Shown: positions 19,107 through 27,149, counted from the first letter of the stretch. The stretch: DNA of 64,000 nt from RGIG1927 sp045546275 (GCA_045546275.1 JAZQCM010000006.1:62001-126000), one strand, 5' to 3'. Numbers and translations are program-made. Notes: generated by a model from the letters alone, not told the origin.

Positions 19107-19448
19107 ATGAACTTAAAGTATGCAGCTCGCAGTTTGCTTGCGACCTTTGATATTATCCATTTGCCTGCGATTTTCTTTGGATTGATGACATTTTTCATTG
19201 ACACACCTTTGTACGGCGTGTTCAGAATGTTATCTATATCTCCTGCGTATCTGTTGGTGCTACTCTACATAACACACGTTTTTTTAGCGGTGGTTATAGG
19301 ATTGTACATAATCAACTGGATAAATATAATAAGGCATAAACAGTCAATAGGAAAAACAGGCGTTGTATTGGATGTTATACTTATTGCGGTGCTCGTGTTT
19401 GAACTTGTTTACATGAAGGATTGGGCACTGTGTCTTAAATATTTTTAA
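19107..19448 (+). CDS. Unidentified integral membrane protein in the rhamnose operon
   Basis: 113 residues with three hydrophobic segments (about 16-33, 47-72 and 88-104) and few charged residues. I do not recognise a family. GGAG lies ahead of the ATG, 20 bp after rhaD, and a strong terminator follows, making it the last gene of the operon. At this size it is too small for a typical sugar permease. Link to rhamnose metabolism rests on position only. Confidence 0.7.
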   Translation: MNLKYAARSLLATFDIIHLPAIFFGLMTFFIDTPLYGVFRMLSISPAYLLVLLYITHVFLAVVIGLYIINWINIIRHKQSIGKTGVVLDVILIAVLVFELVYMKDWALCLKYF

Positions 19449-19454
19449 AGTGAG

Positions 19455-19494
19455 AAATGGCGAAAAATACACTTGTATTTTTCGCCATTTTTTG
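19455..19494 (+). terminator. Strong terminator of the rhamnose operon
   Basis: A 15-bp stem (AAATGGCGAAAAATA with TATTTTTCGCCATTT), short loop, and a following T run. Confidence 0.85.
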
Positions 19495-19544
19495 GTATCA
19501 TATAGGTACATATGTTAGAATAATATATAAAGGGTGGTTTGAAA

Positions 19545-21038
19545 ATGATTTTTGAAAGTATTGACAAGTTGGTTTCTTATGGTTTAATGACTAATCTTAT
19601 CAAAGAAACAGACAAGATGTATGTTATTAACCGTCTTTTGGAAAAGCTCGGATTAGATGCATACGAGCCCACAGGTGCAGTTTGCACAGCCATTGAAGAA
19701 ATTGACGACATTTTGAAGAATATCTTAGACTACGCTGTAGAAAAAGGTCTTATTGAAAACGACAGCGTTGTTTACCGTGACCTTTTCGACACAGAGGTTA
19801 TGGATATTTTAACTCCTTACCCTTCCACTGTTATTGACAAGTTCAACTCTCTTTACGAAAAGAGCAGCAAGGATGCAACTGATTATTTCTACAAGCTTTC
19901 CTGCGATAATAACTACATCCGTCGCGGCAGAATTAAAAAGGACGTTAAGTGGGAAGTTAATTCTCCTTACGGTGAAATTGAAATTACAATTAACCGTTCC
20001 AAACCCGAAAAGGACCCCAAGGCTATTGCAGCAGCTAAATTACAGGCATCTGTAAGCTATCCTGCATGCCAGCTTTGTGTTGAAAACGAAGGCTACGCAG
20101 GCAGAGTTAACCATCCTGCAAGAGCTAACCACAGAATTATTCCCATCAATATCATCGGTCAGGAATGGTGCTTCCAGTATTCACCCTATGTTTACTACAA
20201 CGAGCACTGTATTGTGTTTAATTCCAAGCACGTTCCCATGGTTATTGACGATAAGGTTTTTGGAAAGCTTCTTGACTTTATCACCCGCTTTAACCACTAC
20301 ATAGTTGGCTCCAATGCCGACCTTCCCATTGTTGGCGGTTCAATTTTAACTCACGAACATTTCCAGGGCGGTAACCACATTTTTGCAATGCACAAGGCTG
20401 CAAGCGAAAAGTTCTACGAAATCAAGGGCTTTGAAGACGTTGAAGTAAGCAGACTTAACTGGCCCATGAGTGTTATCCGCCTTAAGAGCAACGACACAGC
20501 TAAAATTTGCGAATTATCTGCAAAAATTCTTGCTGCATGGCGTGGTTATACTGACGCAGATGCATTCATCTTTGCAGAAACTGAGGGCACACCTCACAAC
20601 ACAATTACTCCCATCGCTTCCATGGCTGATGGTAAGTACGTAATGGACCTTGTATTGCGTAACAACATCACAACAGACGAGCATCCCATGGGCGTATATC
20701 ATCCCCATGCTGAATATCACCATATTAAGAAGGAAAATATTGGTCTTATCGAAGTTATGGGTCTTGCAGTTCTTCCTGCACGTCTTGTTGAAGAATTGGA
20801 CGCTGTTGCAGACTGCTTAGTTTCGGGCAAGCCAATGAACACTCCCGAAACAGAAAGCCATGCACAATGGGCTGAAATGATTAAGGCAAACTACAAAGAC
20901 ATCAACAAGGACAACGTTATGGACATTCTCCACGAAGAAGTTGGTAAGGTGTTCGTTGGTGTACTTGAGCATGCAGGCGTTTACAAGAGAACCGACGAAG
21001 GTAAGGCAGCATTTGATAAGTTTGTTGCAACAATTTAA
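19545..21038 (+). CDS. galT: UTP/UDP-glucose-hexose-1-phosphate uridylyltransferase
   Basis: 497 residues, the longer Firmicutes-type GalT (type 2). LTHEHFQGGNHIFAM near residue 267 holds the His-rich active-site region, and TPHNTITPIA and HPMGVYHPHAEYHHIKKENIG follow in the C-terminal domain. It exchanges UMP between UDP-glucose and galactose 1-phosphate in the Leloir pathway, working with GalE. No galactokinase is in the window. ATG 19545 lies 7 bp after AGGGTGG; TTG 19539 is too close to it. A weak promoter (TTGGTA, 18 bp, TAGAAT) ends near 19521. Confidence 0.95.
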   Translation: MIFESIDKLVSYGLMTNLIKETDKMYVINRLLEKLGLDAYEPTGAVCTAIEEIDDILKNILDYAVEKGLIENDSVVYRDLFDTEVMDILTPYPSTVIDKFNSLYEKSSKDATDYFYKLSCDNNYIRRGRIKKDVKWEVNSPYGEIEITINRSKPEKDPKAIAAAKLQASVSYPACQLCVENEGYAGRVNHPARANHRIIPINIIGQEWCFQYSPYVYYNEHCIVFNSKHVPMVIDDKVFGKLLDFITRFNHYIVGSNADLPIVGGSILTHEHFQGGNHIFAMHKAASEKFYEIKGFEDVEVSRLNWPMSVIRLKSNDTAKICELSAKILAAWRGYTDADAFIFAETEGTPHNTITPIASMADGKYVMDLVLRNNITTDEHPMGVYHPHAEYHHIKKENIGLIEVMGLAVLPARLVEELDAVADCLVSGKPMNTPETESHAQWAEMIKANYKDINKDNVMDILHEEVGKVFVGVLEHAGVYKRTDEGKAAFDKFVATI

Positions 21039-21051
21039 GTAGGTGAAAATA

Positions 21052-21082
21052 AAGAACCTCGGAATGTCCGAGGTTCTTTTCA
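21052..21082 (+). terminator. Terminator after galT
   Basis: AAGAACCTCGGA pairs with TCCGAGGTTCTT around ATG, followed by TTCATTTTC. Confidence 0.85.
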
Positions 21083-21137
21083 TTTTCTTTTCTTTTTGTT
21101 GTCCGAGGTCTTCTTTTTCACACTGTAGCCAAAGGAG
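21080..21137 (-). pseudogene. Displaced 3' end of a flavin-reductase-like gene
   Basis: Read on the minus strand, this segment encodes SSFGYSVKKKTSDNKKKRK followed by TGA (21080-21082). It matches the end of the intact flavin reductase about 0.5 kb upstream on the same strand (GSFGYSVKKPSTKKKR, stop). The nucleotide match is also close over the SFGYSVKK codons. The similarity stops at the edge of the DUF559 cassette repeat, where the frame meets a stop. It is therefore a remnant of a second copy or of a gene end split by the cassette. Confidence 0.7.
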
Positions 21138-21139
21138 CT

Positions 21140-21532
21140 TCAGCCTTCCCCTTGAGGGGAAGGGGGACCGCTTGCGGTGGATGAGGTGGATAAATGGATT
21201 AAAATATCTGAGCAAACTCCGGAAAAATTTTTGTTTATATCAAGGTTGGTATATCTCAAAACTTTTAAATCTAAAGATCTTAAAAGTCTATCACGTTCTA
21301 TATCCTTTTTTATGCCTTCATCGGTATAGTGCTGGGAACCATCAATTTCAATAACAATCTTTGCCGATGCGCAATAGAAATCCACAATAAAAGAGCCTAT
21401 AACTTTTTGTCGGTGAAAAGTTACGGGTAAGTCCTTTAAAAAATCATACCATAAATGCCGTTCTTCTCTCGTCATGTTTTTTCGTAGGTTTTGTGAGTTT
21501 TTGGTTAATGAAGAGTTGTAAGTAAAGTTCAT
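21140..21532 (-). CDS. DUF559 (Vsr-like) endonuclease domain protein
   Basis: 130 residues. The N-terminal MTREERHLWYDFL helix, then VIGSFIVDFYCASAKIVIEIDGSQHY and a following D-x-E-R-D segment, match DUF559, a PD-(D/E)XK-related fold near the Vsr mismatch endonucleases. Catalytic candidates are the Asp of VDFYC, the Glu and Asp of EIDG and the His of SQHY. Start ATG 21532 has GAGGTG 4 bp upstream, and that ribosome site belongs to the right repeat arm; the ending GPPSPQGEG is encoded by the left arm. Cassettes of this kind recur in Firmicutes genomes; substrate and role are unknown. Confidence 0.85.
   Translation of the reverse strand: MNFTYNSSLTKNSQNLRKNMTREERHLWYDFLKDLPVTFHRQKVIGSFIVDFYCASAKIVIEIDGSQHYTDEGIKKDIERDRLLRSLDLKVLRYTNLDINKNFSGVCSDILIHLSTSSTASGPPSPQGEG
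21143..21188 (+). repeat. Left inverted-repeat arm of the DUF559 cassette
   Basis: Two small hairpins in series: CCTTCCCC-TTGA-GGGGAAGG and ACCGC-TT-GCGGT, then GATGAGGTG. It is the imperfect inverse of the arm at 21537-21584 and encodes the last residues of the DUF559 protein. Confidence 0.8.
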
Positions 21533-21536
21533 AAAA

Positions 21537-21584
21537 CACCTCATCCGTCACCTGACGGTGACACCTTCTCCTCAAGGAGAAGGC
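21537..21584 (-). repeat. Right inverted-repeat arm of the DUF559 cassette
   Basis: Read on the minus strand: GCCTTCTCC-TTGA-GGAGAAGG, then CACC-GTCA-GGTG-type hairpin and GATGAGGTG. It mirrors the left arm and ends 6 bp before the flavin reductase stop codon. Confidence 0.8.
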
Positions 21585-21590
21585 GGATAG

Positions 21591-22169
21591 TCATCTTTTC
21601 TTTTTCGTAGAAGGCTTTTTCACGCTGTAGCCGAAGGACCCTATCTTTTTTCCCAATGCAAAATACTGACCATGGGCATATGCTGCAAGGGAGCATTTTT
21701 CAATGTGGAACTTGCCCTTTTCGTCAATGTATCTTTCGTCAACATTAACTGCAACAATATCAGCCATGAACATATCGTGACTGCCTAAATGCACAATATC
21801 TGTTACCTTACACTCCAAACTTATAGGGCTTTCCATAACCATAGGGCAATTTACAACGGATGCCTTTTCCTTGGTTAATTTGCAGTCAGCGAACTTGTCG
21901 GTGTTTTTACCGCTTCTGCAACCGCAATAGTCAATTGAGCGTATAATGTGGGAGGAGGGCATGTTTATTACAAACTCACCGCTTTCCTTAATCATATGGT
22001 GAGAATACCTCTCCGGGCGGATTGAAACATAGGTTTTTGCAGGTTCAGAATTTATAATTCCACACCATGCGGCTGTTATTAAATTATCCTCGCCGTTTAA
22101 GCTGCAACTCACCAATACAGGGGGTACGGGAGCAAGGACTGTTCCGGGTTTCCAAACTTGTTTTGCCAT
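21591..22169 (-). CDS. Flavin reductase (flavoredoxin-type) family protein
   Basis: 192 residues, flavin reductase-like FMN-binding split-barrel. The N-terminus KPGTVLAPVPPVLVSC, then LITAAWCGIINSEPAKTYVSIRPERYSHH and GEFVINMPS are typical of this family. Such proteins bind FMN and reduce flavin or act as electron-transfer partners; the specific acceptor is unknown. ATG 22169 lies 8 bp after AAAGGAG. The lysine-rich C-terminus (KKPSTKKKR) is duplicated at 21080-21137. Cassette-related repeats lie on both sides of this gene. Confidence 0.87.
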   Translation of the reverse strand: MAKQVWKPGTVLAPVPPVLVSCSLNGEDNLITAAWCGIINSEPAKTYVSIRPERYSHHMIKESGEFVINMPSSHIIRSIDYCGCRSGKNTDKFADCKLTKEKASVVNCPMVMESPISLECKVTDIVHLGSHDMFMADIVAVNVDERYIDEKGKFHIEKCSLAAYAHGQYFALGKKIGSFGYSVKKPSTKKKR

Positions 22170-22185
22170 ATTTATTCTCCTTTCT

Positions 22186-22219
22186 GCCTTCACCTTGAGG
22201 GGAAGGGGGACCGCTTGCG
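22186..22219 (+). repeat. Solo copy of the DUF559 cassette arm
   Basis: Differs from the start of the left arm (21143-21176) at one of 34 positions and lies in the same orientation, about 1.04 kb away. It sits just upstream of the flavin reductase ribosome site, in the gap after tcdA on the minus strand. Confidence 0.8.
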
Positions 22220-22223
22220 ATTT

Positions 22224-22922
22224 TTATTTTATCAAATCTTTTATAACTTCCGATGCAATTATAAGCCCTGCAACTGAAGGCACAAAAGCACAGCTTCCGG
22301 GCGCATGCCTGCCGTTTGAGCTGTCGGCAACAACTTTTTGAGGCTGTTCTTTTGAATAAACAACCTTAAGTTTTTTAATGTTGCGCTTTTTTAACTCTGT
22401 TCTCATAACCCGTGCAAGGGGGCAAACGGAGGTTTTATAAATATCCGTCACCTCAAACTGCGTAGGGTCTGACTTGTTGCCTGTTCCCATGGAGGAAATA
22501 AGGGGAATATTTAACTCATCGCATTTTTTTACAAGGTGTATTTTTGCCGTTACCGTGTCGATGGCATCAACAACATAATCAAACTGAGTTAAGTCAATTT
22601 CATCTTCGTTTTCCGGAAGATAAAATATGTTATATTCTTTAATTTCAATCTTTGGATTAATGTCGCAAAGCCTTTCTTTTGCAGCTGATGTTTTCATTTT
22701 GCCAACAGTTGAGGTAAGCGCAAAAATCTGGCGGTTTATGTTGCTTATGCTCACGGTGTCGTTATCAACAAGGGTAAGCTTCCCAACGCCACTTCGTGCA
22801 AGTGCCTCACAAACGTAACCGCCAACGCCGCCAACGCCGAAAACGCATACGTGACTGTTTTTAAGTTTTTCCACTTGAGCCTTCCCAAAAAGAAACTCTG
22901 TCCGTGATAAAAATTCCGTCAA
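22224..22922 (-). CDS. tcdA: tRNA threonylcarbamoyladenosine dehydratase (ThiF/E1-like)
   Basis: 232 residues. Rossmann nucleotide-binding segment VFGVGGVGGYVCEALARSG near residue 30, followed by LVDNDTVSISNINRQ, the E1/ThiF adenylation signature. SRTEFLFG at the N-terminus and the RHAPGSCAFVPSVAG segment near the end fit TcdA (YgdL/CsdL), which cyclises t6A to ct6A in tRNA using ATP. A HesA/MoeB-type protein is less likely at this length. Start uncertain: TTG 22922 has AAGGAG 9 bp upstream, while ATG 22931 abuts that site with no spacer. Divergent from the gene at 23063. Confidence 0.85.
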   Translation of the reverse strand: MTEFLSRTEFLFGKAQVEKLKNSHVCVFGVGGVGGYVCEALARSGVGKLTLVDNDTVSISNINRQIFALTSTVGKMKTSAAKERLCDINPKIEIKEYNIFYLPENEDEIDLTQFDYVVDAIDTVTAKIHLVKKCDELNIPLISSMGTGNKSDPTQFEVTDIYKTSVCPLARVMRTELKKRNIKKLKVVYSKEQPQKVVADSSNGRHAPGSCAFVPSVAGLIIASEVIKDLIK

Positions 22923-22998
22923 TTGCGCCATCTCCTTTTGTAACAATAATAACATATAATTTTTCTTTTGGCAAGACGATAAGAATTGCAAAAAAATG

Positions 22999-23027
22999 TT
23001 GATTTTATGCAAAAAAAATTATATAAT
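22999..23027 (+). promoter_or_regulatory. Putative sigma-A promoter
   Basis: TTGATT and TATAAT are separated by 17 bp, 36 bp upstream of the stalk-domain gene. Confidence 0.65.
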
Positions 23028-23062
23028 AGCCTTGTATTTGAGAAATTAAGGAAGTGTGGAAA

Positions 23063-24559
23063 ATGAAAAGAAAAACAGCAGTTTTTTGTGCGTTGGTAAT
23101 GATTATCAGCAGCTTAGCACAAAGTGTCGGTGCAATCAATGTTATTCTGAACAGCTCTCTTCTTGAGTTTAAAGATCAGGAACCTGTTATTGTGTGCGAC
23201 ACAACACTTGTCCCCATTCGTGACATTGCAGAAGCATTAGGTCTTGAAGTCACATGGGATGACCCCTCCGATACCGTAACAATCAAAAAGGACAATTTCT
23301 TTGTTGAGCTTGTTATCGGAAAAACCACTGCAAAAACCAGCTCAGGCACAAAAACAATGCTTGTTGCACCTCAGATTATAAACAGCAGAACAATGGTGCC
23401 CCTTCGTTTTATTGCTGAAGAATTAGGACTTATTGTAACCTGGAGCGACAAATACCAGAGAGTTATAATCAACGGTCAGATTGACACACAAAAAGCTCCC
23501 GTAATAGAAGAAACAACAGAGGTGGAAGACGAAACACAGGTTGAAGAGCCTACAGATGAAGAAGCAACCTCTGTTTTGGAAGTAACCGAAGAAGAAACTG
23601 AAGCTGTGGACGACGGTCAGGAGTTTTACCAGATTAGCGCCATGGGCTCCACAATAAACTTTGTAATGCCCGTTTCCTTCACTTATGAAGACACTGAAAA
23701 TGAAGAGAGCTTTGCATACAAAACTCTTGACGCAACAGACTCTCAGCATACATATGATTGGGAAAGCGTAACCTTGTACGAAAGCTTTGCCGATGAATCC
23801 GGCACAAGCGGTATTGCTGTTATCGTACAGGAATTAGCACCCTTTGAAGGCGAAGAGTATGATATTTCCGCTATGACACAGGAATATCCCGAAGCGCCAG
23901 AAAGACCTGAAAGACCCCAGATGCCCGAAATTGATTGGGAAGTATTCTTGTCAGAATATGCTCTTGCAATCAAAAAACAACTCTTTATCGACATGGAGCT
24001 TGAAGTTCCCGAAAACGTTGAAGAAATGAGCGACGAAGATGTTATGGCAGCTCTTGGTCTTGAAACAAAAGAAGAGATGGACGAGCAGACCGCTCTTGCC
24101 CAGGAAACTGCCGATTTTTCTGAAGTGTCGGGCTATGATGAATACATGGCATACCAGGATGAATATGCAAGCTACAATGAGGAGTTTGCAATTTACCGTG
24201 AAGATATGGCTATTTATAACGAAGAAGTTAACCAGATAAAAGCGGCAAAGGAATATATTTTCCGTAACTTTAATTCCCTTTACGAAAAGGCAAGCGACGA
24301 TGATTGGGCAATGTTCTTCGATGCAAGGCTCAACACCGACGAGGAAGTACGTTACGAAGGCGTTGAAATTCTTGGTGAAAAGAAAAAAATCGTTCACGCA
24401 ACACTTTATGCAGCTGACCCCGACGACGAGCAGGGCGTGTACGATTATTACTACTACATTGACGGCGATTGTGTTGTAACAATCTATGGTGGTACACTCT
24501 TTGGTGGTGAACCTGCACCCGAAGCTGTTGATGCTTTGTCAAATATGTATATTGATTAA
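23063..24559 (+). CDS. Exported stalk-domain protein with acidic linker
   Basis: 498 residues: signal peptide (1-24), one copper-amine-oxidase N-terminal stalk domain (about 25-140, with TTLVPIRDIAEALGLEV and NSRTMVPLRFIAEELGL), a Glu/Thr-rich acidic linker (about 145-190), then a C-terminal region of about 300 residues. That region contains a Tyr/Glu-rich helical stretch (about 275-385) inserted between beta-rich parts (NFVMPVSFTYEDTE and YDYYYYIDGDCVVTIYGG), which recall PsbP-like lipid-mobilised folds; this is only an impression. ATG 23063 lies 8 bp after AAGGAAG. A surface role is likely; function unknown. Confidence 0.75.
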   Translation: MKRKTAVFCALVMIISSLAQSVGAINVILNSSLLEFKDQEPVIVCDTTLVPIRDIAEALGLEVTWDDPSDTVTIKKDNFFVELVIGKTTAKTSSGTKTMLVAPQIINSRTMVPLRFIAEELGLIVTWSDKYQRVIINGQIDTQKAPVIEETTEVEDETQVEEPTDEEATSVLEVTEEETEAVDDGQEFYQISAMGSTINFVMPVSFTYEDTENEESFAYKTLDATDSQHTYDWESVTLYESFADESGTSGIAVIVQELAPFEGEEYDISAMTQEYPEAPERPERPQMPEIDWEVFLSEYALAIKKQLFIDMELEVPENVEEMSDEDVMAALGLETKEEMDEQTALAQETADFSEVSGYDEYMAYQDEYASYNEEFAIYREDMAIYNEEVNQIKAAKEYIFRNFNSLYEKASDDDWAMFFDARLNTDEEVRYEGVEILGEKKKIVHATLYAADPDDEQGVYDYYYYIDGDCVVTIYGGTLFGGEPAPEAVDALSNMYID

Positions 24560-24566
24560 AACTCAC

Positions 24567-24592
24567 AAAACCCCTCTTTGAGGGGTTTTATG
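24567..24592 (+). terminator. Hairpin terminator
   Basis: AAAACCCCTC pairs with GAGGGGTTTT around TTT, 8 bp after the preceding stop codon. Confidence 0.75.
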
Positions 24593-24606
24593 TTAGGAGA
24601 TAGGTT

Positions 24607-25452
24607 ATGACATTATTAATTTCAGTTATTGCAGCAATTGTTTTGGTTTTCGGCATGGGGAAATTGGCACCCTTTTTGCCATTTAATCAGCTTTTAGAGG
24701 GCAGCTTTTACCAGGTGGTGGCAATTCTCCTGGCAATTTTAATAAGTGCACTTTTAAATCTGCCCATGCTTTACATGTTCCGTGCAAATTCAGCCTATAA
24801 AAAAGGCGATTTCAAGGGTGCAACAGCACTTTACAAAAAAGCCTATAAAACAAAACGCCTTTCCCCGGACATGGAAATATACTGCGGATACATTCTCCTT
24901 AAGGAGGGGGATGTTAAGACAAGTGAAGAAATCCTTTCCAAGGTAAAAACCAAAAACCTTAACGACAGGCAAAAAAACAGCCTTGATACAAACGAGGCGA
25001 TACTTTTATGGAAAAAAGGCGAATTGGATAGTGCAATAGAGCTTTTAAAGGCTGTGTGGGCAAGGTGCGAGGCAGTTAACGTTGCAGGCACTTTAGGTGC
25101 GCTCATGCTCATTAAGGCAAGAGAAACAGGCGATTTTTCCGAAGCCATGGATTTTATAAAAATGACCAACGAAAAATTTACCTACGAAAAAACAATCCTT
25201 GCAAACTTGGGCGAAGCCTATTATGGCGTAAATGACAACATAAATGCGTTGAAAACCTTTGAGGAACTAATGGATTGTGGCTGTAATTCTCCTGCGCCCT
25301 TTTATTACTATGGCAAAGCTTTGGAAAAGGCTGAAAAGAAAGAGGAAGCAAAGGAAATGTACAATAAAGCCCTCAGAATGCGTTTTTCAAATTTGTCCAC
25401 AATAAGTAAAAAACAGGTCAAGGAAGATCTGGAAAAATTATCAGCAGAATAA
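24607..25452 (+). CDS. Membrane-anchored TPR-repeat protein
   Basis: 281 residues. Two hydrophobic segments (about 2-22 and 35-58) anchor a cytoplasmic region of tetratricopeptide-like helix pairs (about 60-281): AYKKGDFKGATALYKKAYK, LGEAYYGVNDNINALKTFEEL and YYYGKALEKAEKKEEAKEMYNKAL are the clearest. TPR scaffolds mediate protein-protein contacts; the partner is unknown. A terminator lies immediately upstream, so it has a separate or read-through transcript. Confidence 0.75.
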   Translation: MTLLISVIAAIVLVFGMGKLAPFLPFNQLLEGSFYQVVAILLAILISALLNLPMLYMFRANSAYKKGDFKGATALYKKAYKTKRLSPDMEIYCGYILLKEGDVKTSEEILSKVKTKNLNDRQKNSLDTNEAILLWKKGELDSAIELLKAVWARCEAVNVAGTLGALMLIKARETGDFSEAMDFIKMTNEKFTYEKTILANLGEAYYGVNDNINALKTFEELMDCGCNSPAPFYYYGKALEKAEKKEEAKEMYNKALRMRFSNLSTISKKQVKEDLEKLSAE

Positions 25453-25454
25453 CA

Positions 25455-25488
25455 AAAACCCCCGACACATGTCGGGGGTTTTGTTTTT
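25455..25488. terminator. Bidirectional terminator between TPR and FGGY kinase genes
   Basis: AAAACCCCCGAC pairs with GTCGGGGGTTTT around ACAT, flanked by T-rich DNA on one side and A-rich DNA on the other. The two genes converge on it. Confidence 0.85.
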
Positions 25489-25492
25489 AAAA

Positions 25493-27094
25493 TCAGAAGT
25501 TTTCAACTGCGGCTTTTTCAATTGCCACACCCTTTTTATATGTTTCAATATATTCATTGAAGCCCTTAACGTCTTCGGGGTTGGGAGCAAGAGTTGTACC
25601 TTCGTACTTATCGAATACCTTTGTATTAAGGAATTCTTCCAATGTTTCTCTGCCCTGCTTTTCTACGCAGTAAGCTGCAAGAAGAGCCATACCCCAGGCA
25701 CCGCCTTCGCCTGCTGTGCTCATAACAGTAACAGGTGTGTTCATAGCAGCTGCCATAAGTGACTGACCAACGCGCTCTGTCTTAAACAGACCACCGTGAC
25801 CGAGGAGCATGTCCAGTTCAACGTTTTCCTTTTCAAAAAGAATGTCCATACCGATTTTAAGAGTTGCCATTGTTGCATAAACCTGTGCACGCATAAACTC
25901 GGGAAGAGTAAGCTTTGCATCGGCTTTTCTTGTAACAAGGGGTCTGCCTTCGGAAACATCGGTAATTGTTTCGCCGGAAATGTAGTTGTAGGAAAGAATT
26001 CCGCCACAGTCCTTAGCGCCCTTTTCAGCTTCGAAATAAAGTGTGTCGTAAAGCTTGGGAGTGGAATATTCAACGCCCATAGCCTTTAAAACCTGACCAA
26101 AAAGACGAACCCAGTTGTCTAAATCAGTACAGCAGTTGTTGCAGTGTACCATGGCAACAGGAGCACCTGTAGGTGTTGTAACCATGTCAATTTCTGTGTA
26201 AACGCCCTTTAAAGCTTTTTCAAGTACTGCCATTGCAAAAATGGATGTACCGGCAGAAACGTTACCTGTTCTGGGAGCAACGGAGTTTGTAGCAGTCATA
26301 CCTGTGCCTGCATCACCCTCGGGAGGTGCCATGGGAATGCCTGCTTGTAACTTGCCTGTGGGGTCAAGTAATTTAGCGCCTTCTTCTGTCAATACGCCTG
26401 CATCATCACCTGCGTTCAATACAGCAGGGATAACCTCGCGGAGAGTAAAGGGTAAATCGTTTACCTTTAAAAGACCATCAAATGCATCAACCATATCCTG
26501 GTCGTAGTCGCACTTTGTGCTGTCAATGGGGAACACGCCGCTTGCTTCGCCAACACCCAAAACCTTTTTGCCTGTAAGCTTCCAATGAACGTAGCCTGCA
26601 AGTGTTGTTACAAAAGCAATATCTTTAATGTGTTCTTCCTTATTTAAAATTGCCTGATAAAGGTGAGCAATTGTCCAGCGCTGAGGAATGTTGAAATTAA
26701 AGAGCTTTGTCAAGCGGTCTGCAGCATCCTCGGTAATGGCATTTCTCCATGTGCGGAAGGGAACAAGCTGCTTGTTATCTTTGTCAAAAACTATGTAGCC
26801 GTGCATCATAGCAGAAAAACCAAGTGCACCAACCTTTGTAAGCTCTACCCCGTAAGTTTCCTTAACGTCGCAAACCATCTTTGCATATGCATCCTGTACG
26901 CCTGCCCAAACAGAATCCAAGGAATATGTCCAGATGCCGTTTTCGAGCTTGTTTTCCCAGTCATGACCGCCGGAAGCAATGGGGGAGTGGTCACTGCCAA
27001 TTAAAACAGCCTTAATTCTTGTTGACCCAAATTCGATACCTAAAGCGGTTTTTCCGCTTTCAATATCTTTAATTATCATATTTTTATCCATCAT
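25493..27094 (-). CDS. FGGY family carbohydrate kinase
   Basis: 533 residues, slightly longer than typical FGGY kinases. The N-terminal ATP-phosphate motif is GIEFGSTRIKAVLI near residue 19; FSAMMHGYI near 93 marks the sugar-binding region, NVSAGTSIFAM near 287 and LGHGGLFKTERVGQ near 434 the C-terminal nucleotide domain. Gene-family members include xylulokinase, ribulokinase and related ketose or polyol kinases; the substrate cannot be read from sequence alone. It lies downstream of the nucleoside operon but has its own promoter, so it may not share its function. AAGGAGG is 4 bp before the first of two consecutive ATGs. Confidence 0.85.
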   Translation of the reverse strand: MMDKNMIIKDIESGKTALGIEFGSTRIKAVLIGSDHSPIASGGHDWENKLENGIWTYSLDSVWAGVQDAYAKMVCDVKETYGVELTKVGALGFSAMMHGYIVFDKDNKQLVPFRTWRNAITEDAADRLTKLFNFNIPQRWTIAHLYQAILNKEEHIKDIAFVTTLAGYVHWKLTGKKVLGVGEASGVFPIDSTKCDYDQDMVDAFDGLLKVNDLPFTLREVIPAVLNAGDDAGVLTEEGAKLLDPTGKLQAGIPMAPPEGDAGTGMTATNSVAPRTGNVSAGTSIFAMAVLEKALKGVYTEIDMVTTPTGAPVAMVHCNNCCTDLDNWVRLFGQVLKAMGVEYSTPKLYDTLYFEAEKGAKDCGGILSYNYISGETITDVSEGRPLVTRKADAKLTLPEFMRAQVYATMATLKIGMDILFEKENVELDMLLGHGGLFKTERVGQSLMAAAMNTPVTVMSTAGEGGAWGMALLAAYCVEKQGRETLEEFLNTKVFDKYEGTTLAPNPEDVKGFNEYIETYKKGVAIEKAAVENF

Positions 27095-27120
27095 AAACCC
27101 TCCTTAATATAGTTACAATA

Positions 27121-27149
27121 ATTATATCAGCTATTAAATTCAAAATCAA
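27121..27149 (-). promoter_or_regulatory. Putative sigma-A promoter of the FGGY kinase gene
   Basis: On the minus strand TTGATT and TATAAT are separated by 17 bp; the -35 box overlaps the end of cdd. Confidence 0.6.

Noticed and set aside
25469..25762. Cys-rich open frame opposite the end of the FGGY kinase gene
   Set aside because: Its cysteines come from the reverse complement of common codons in the kinase gene; no start signals.
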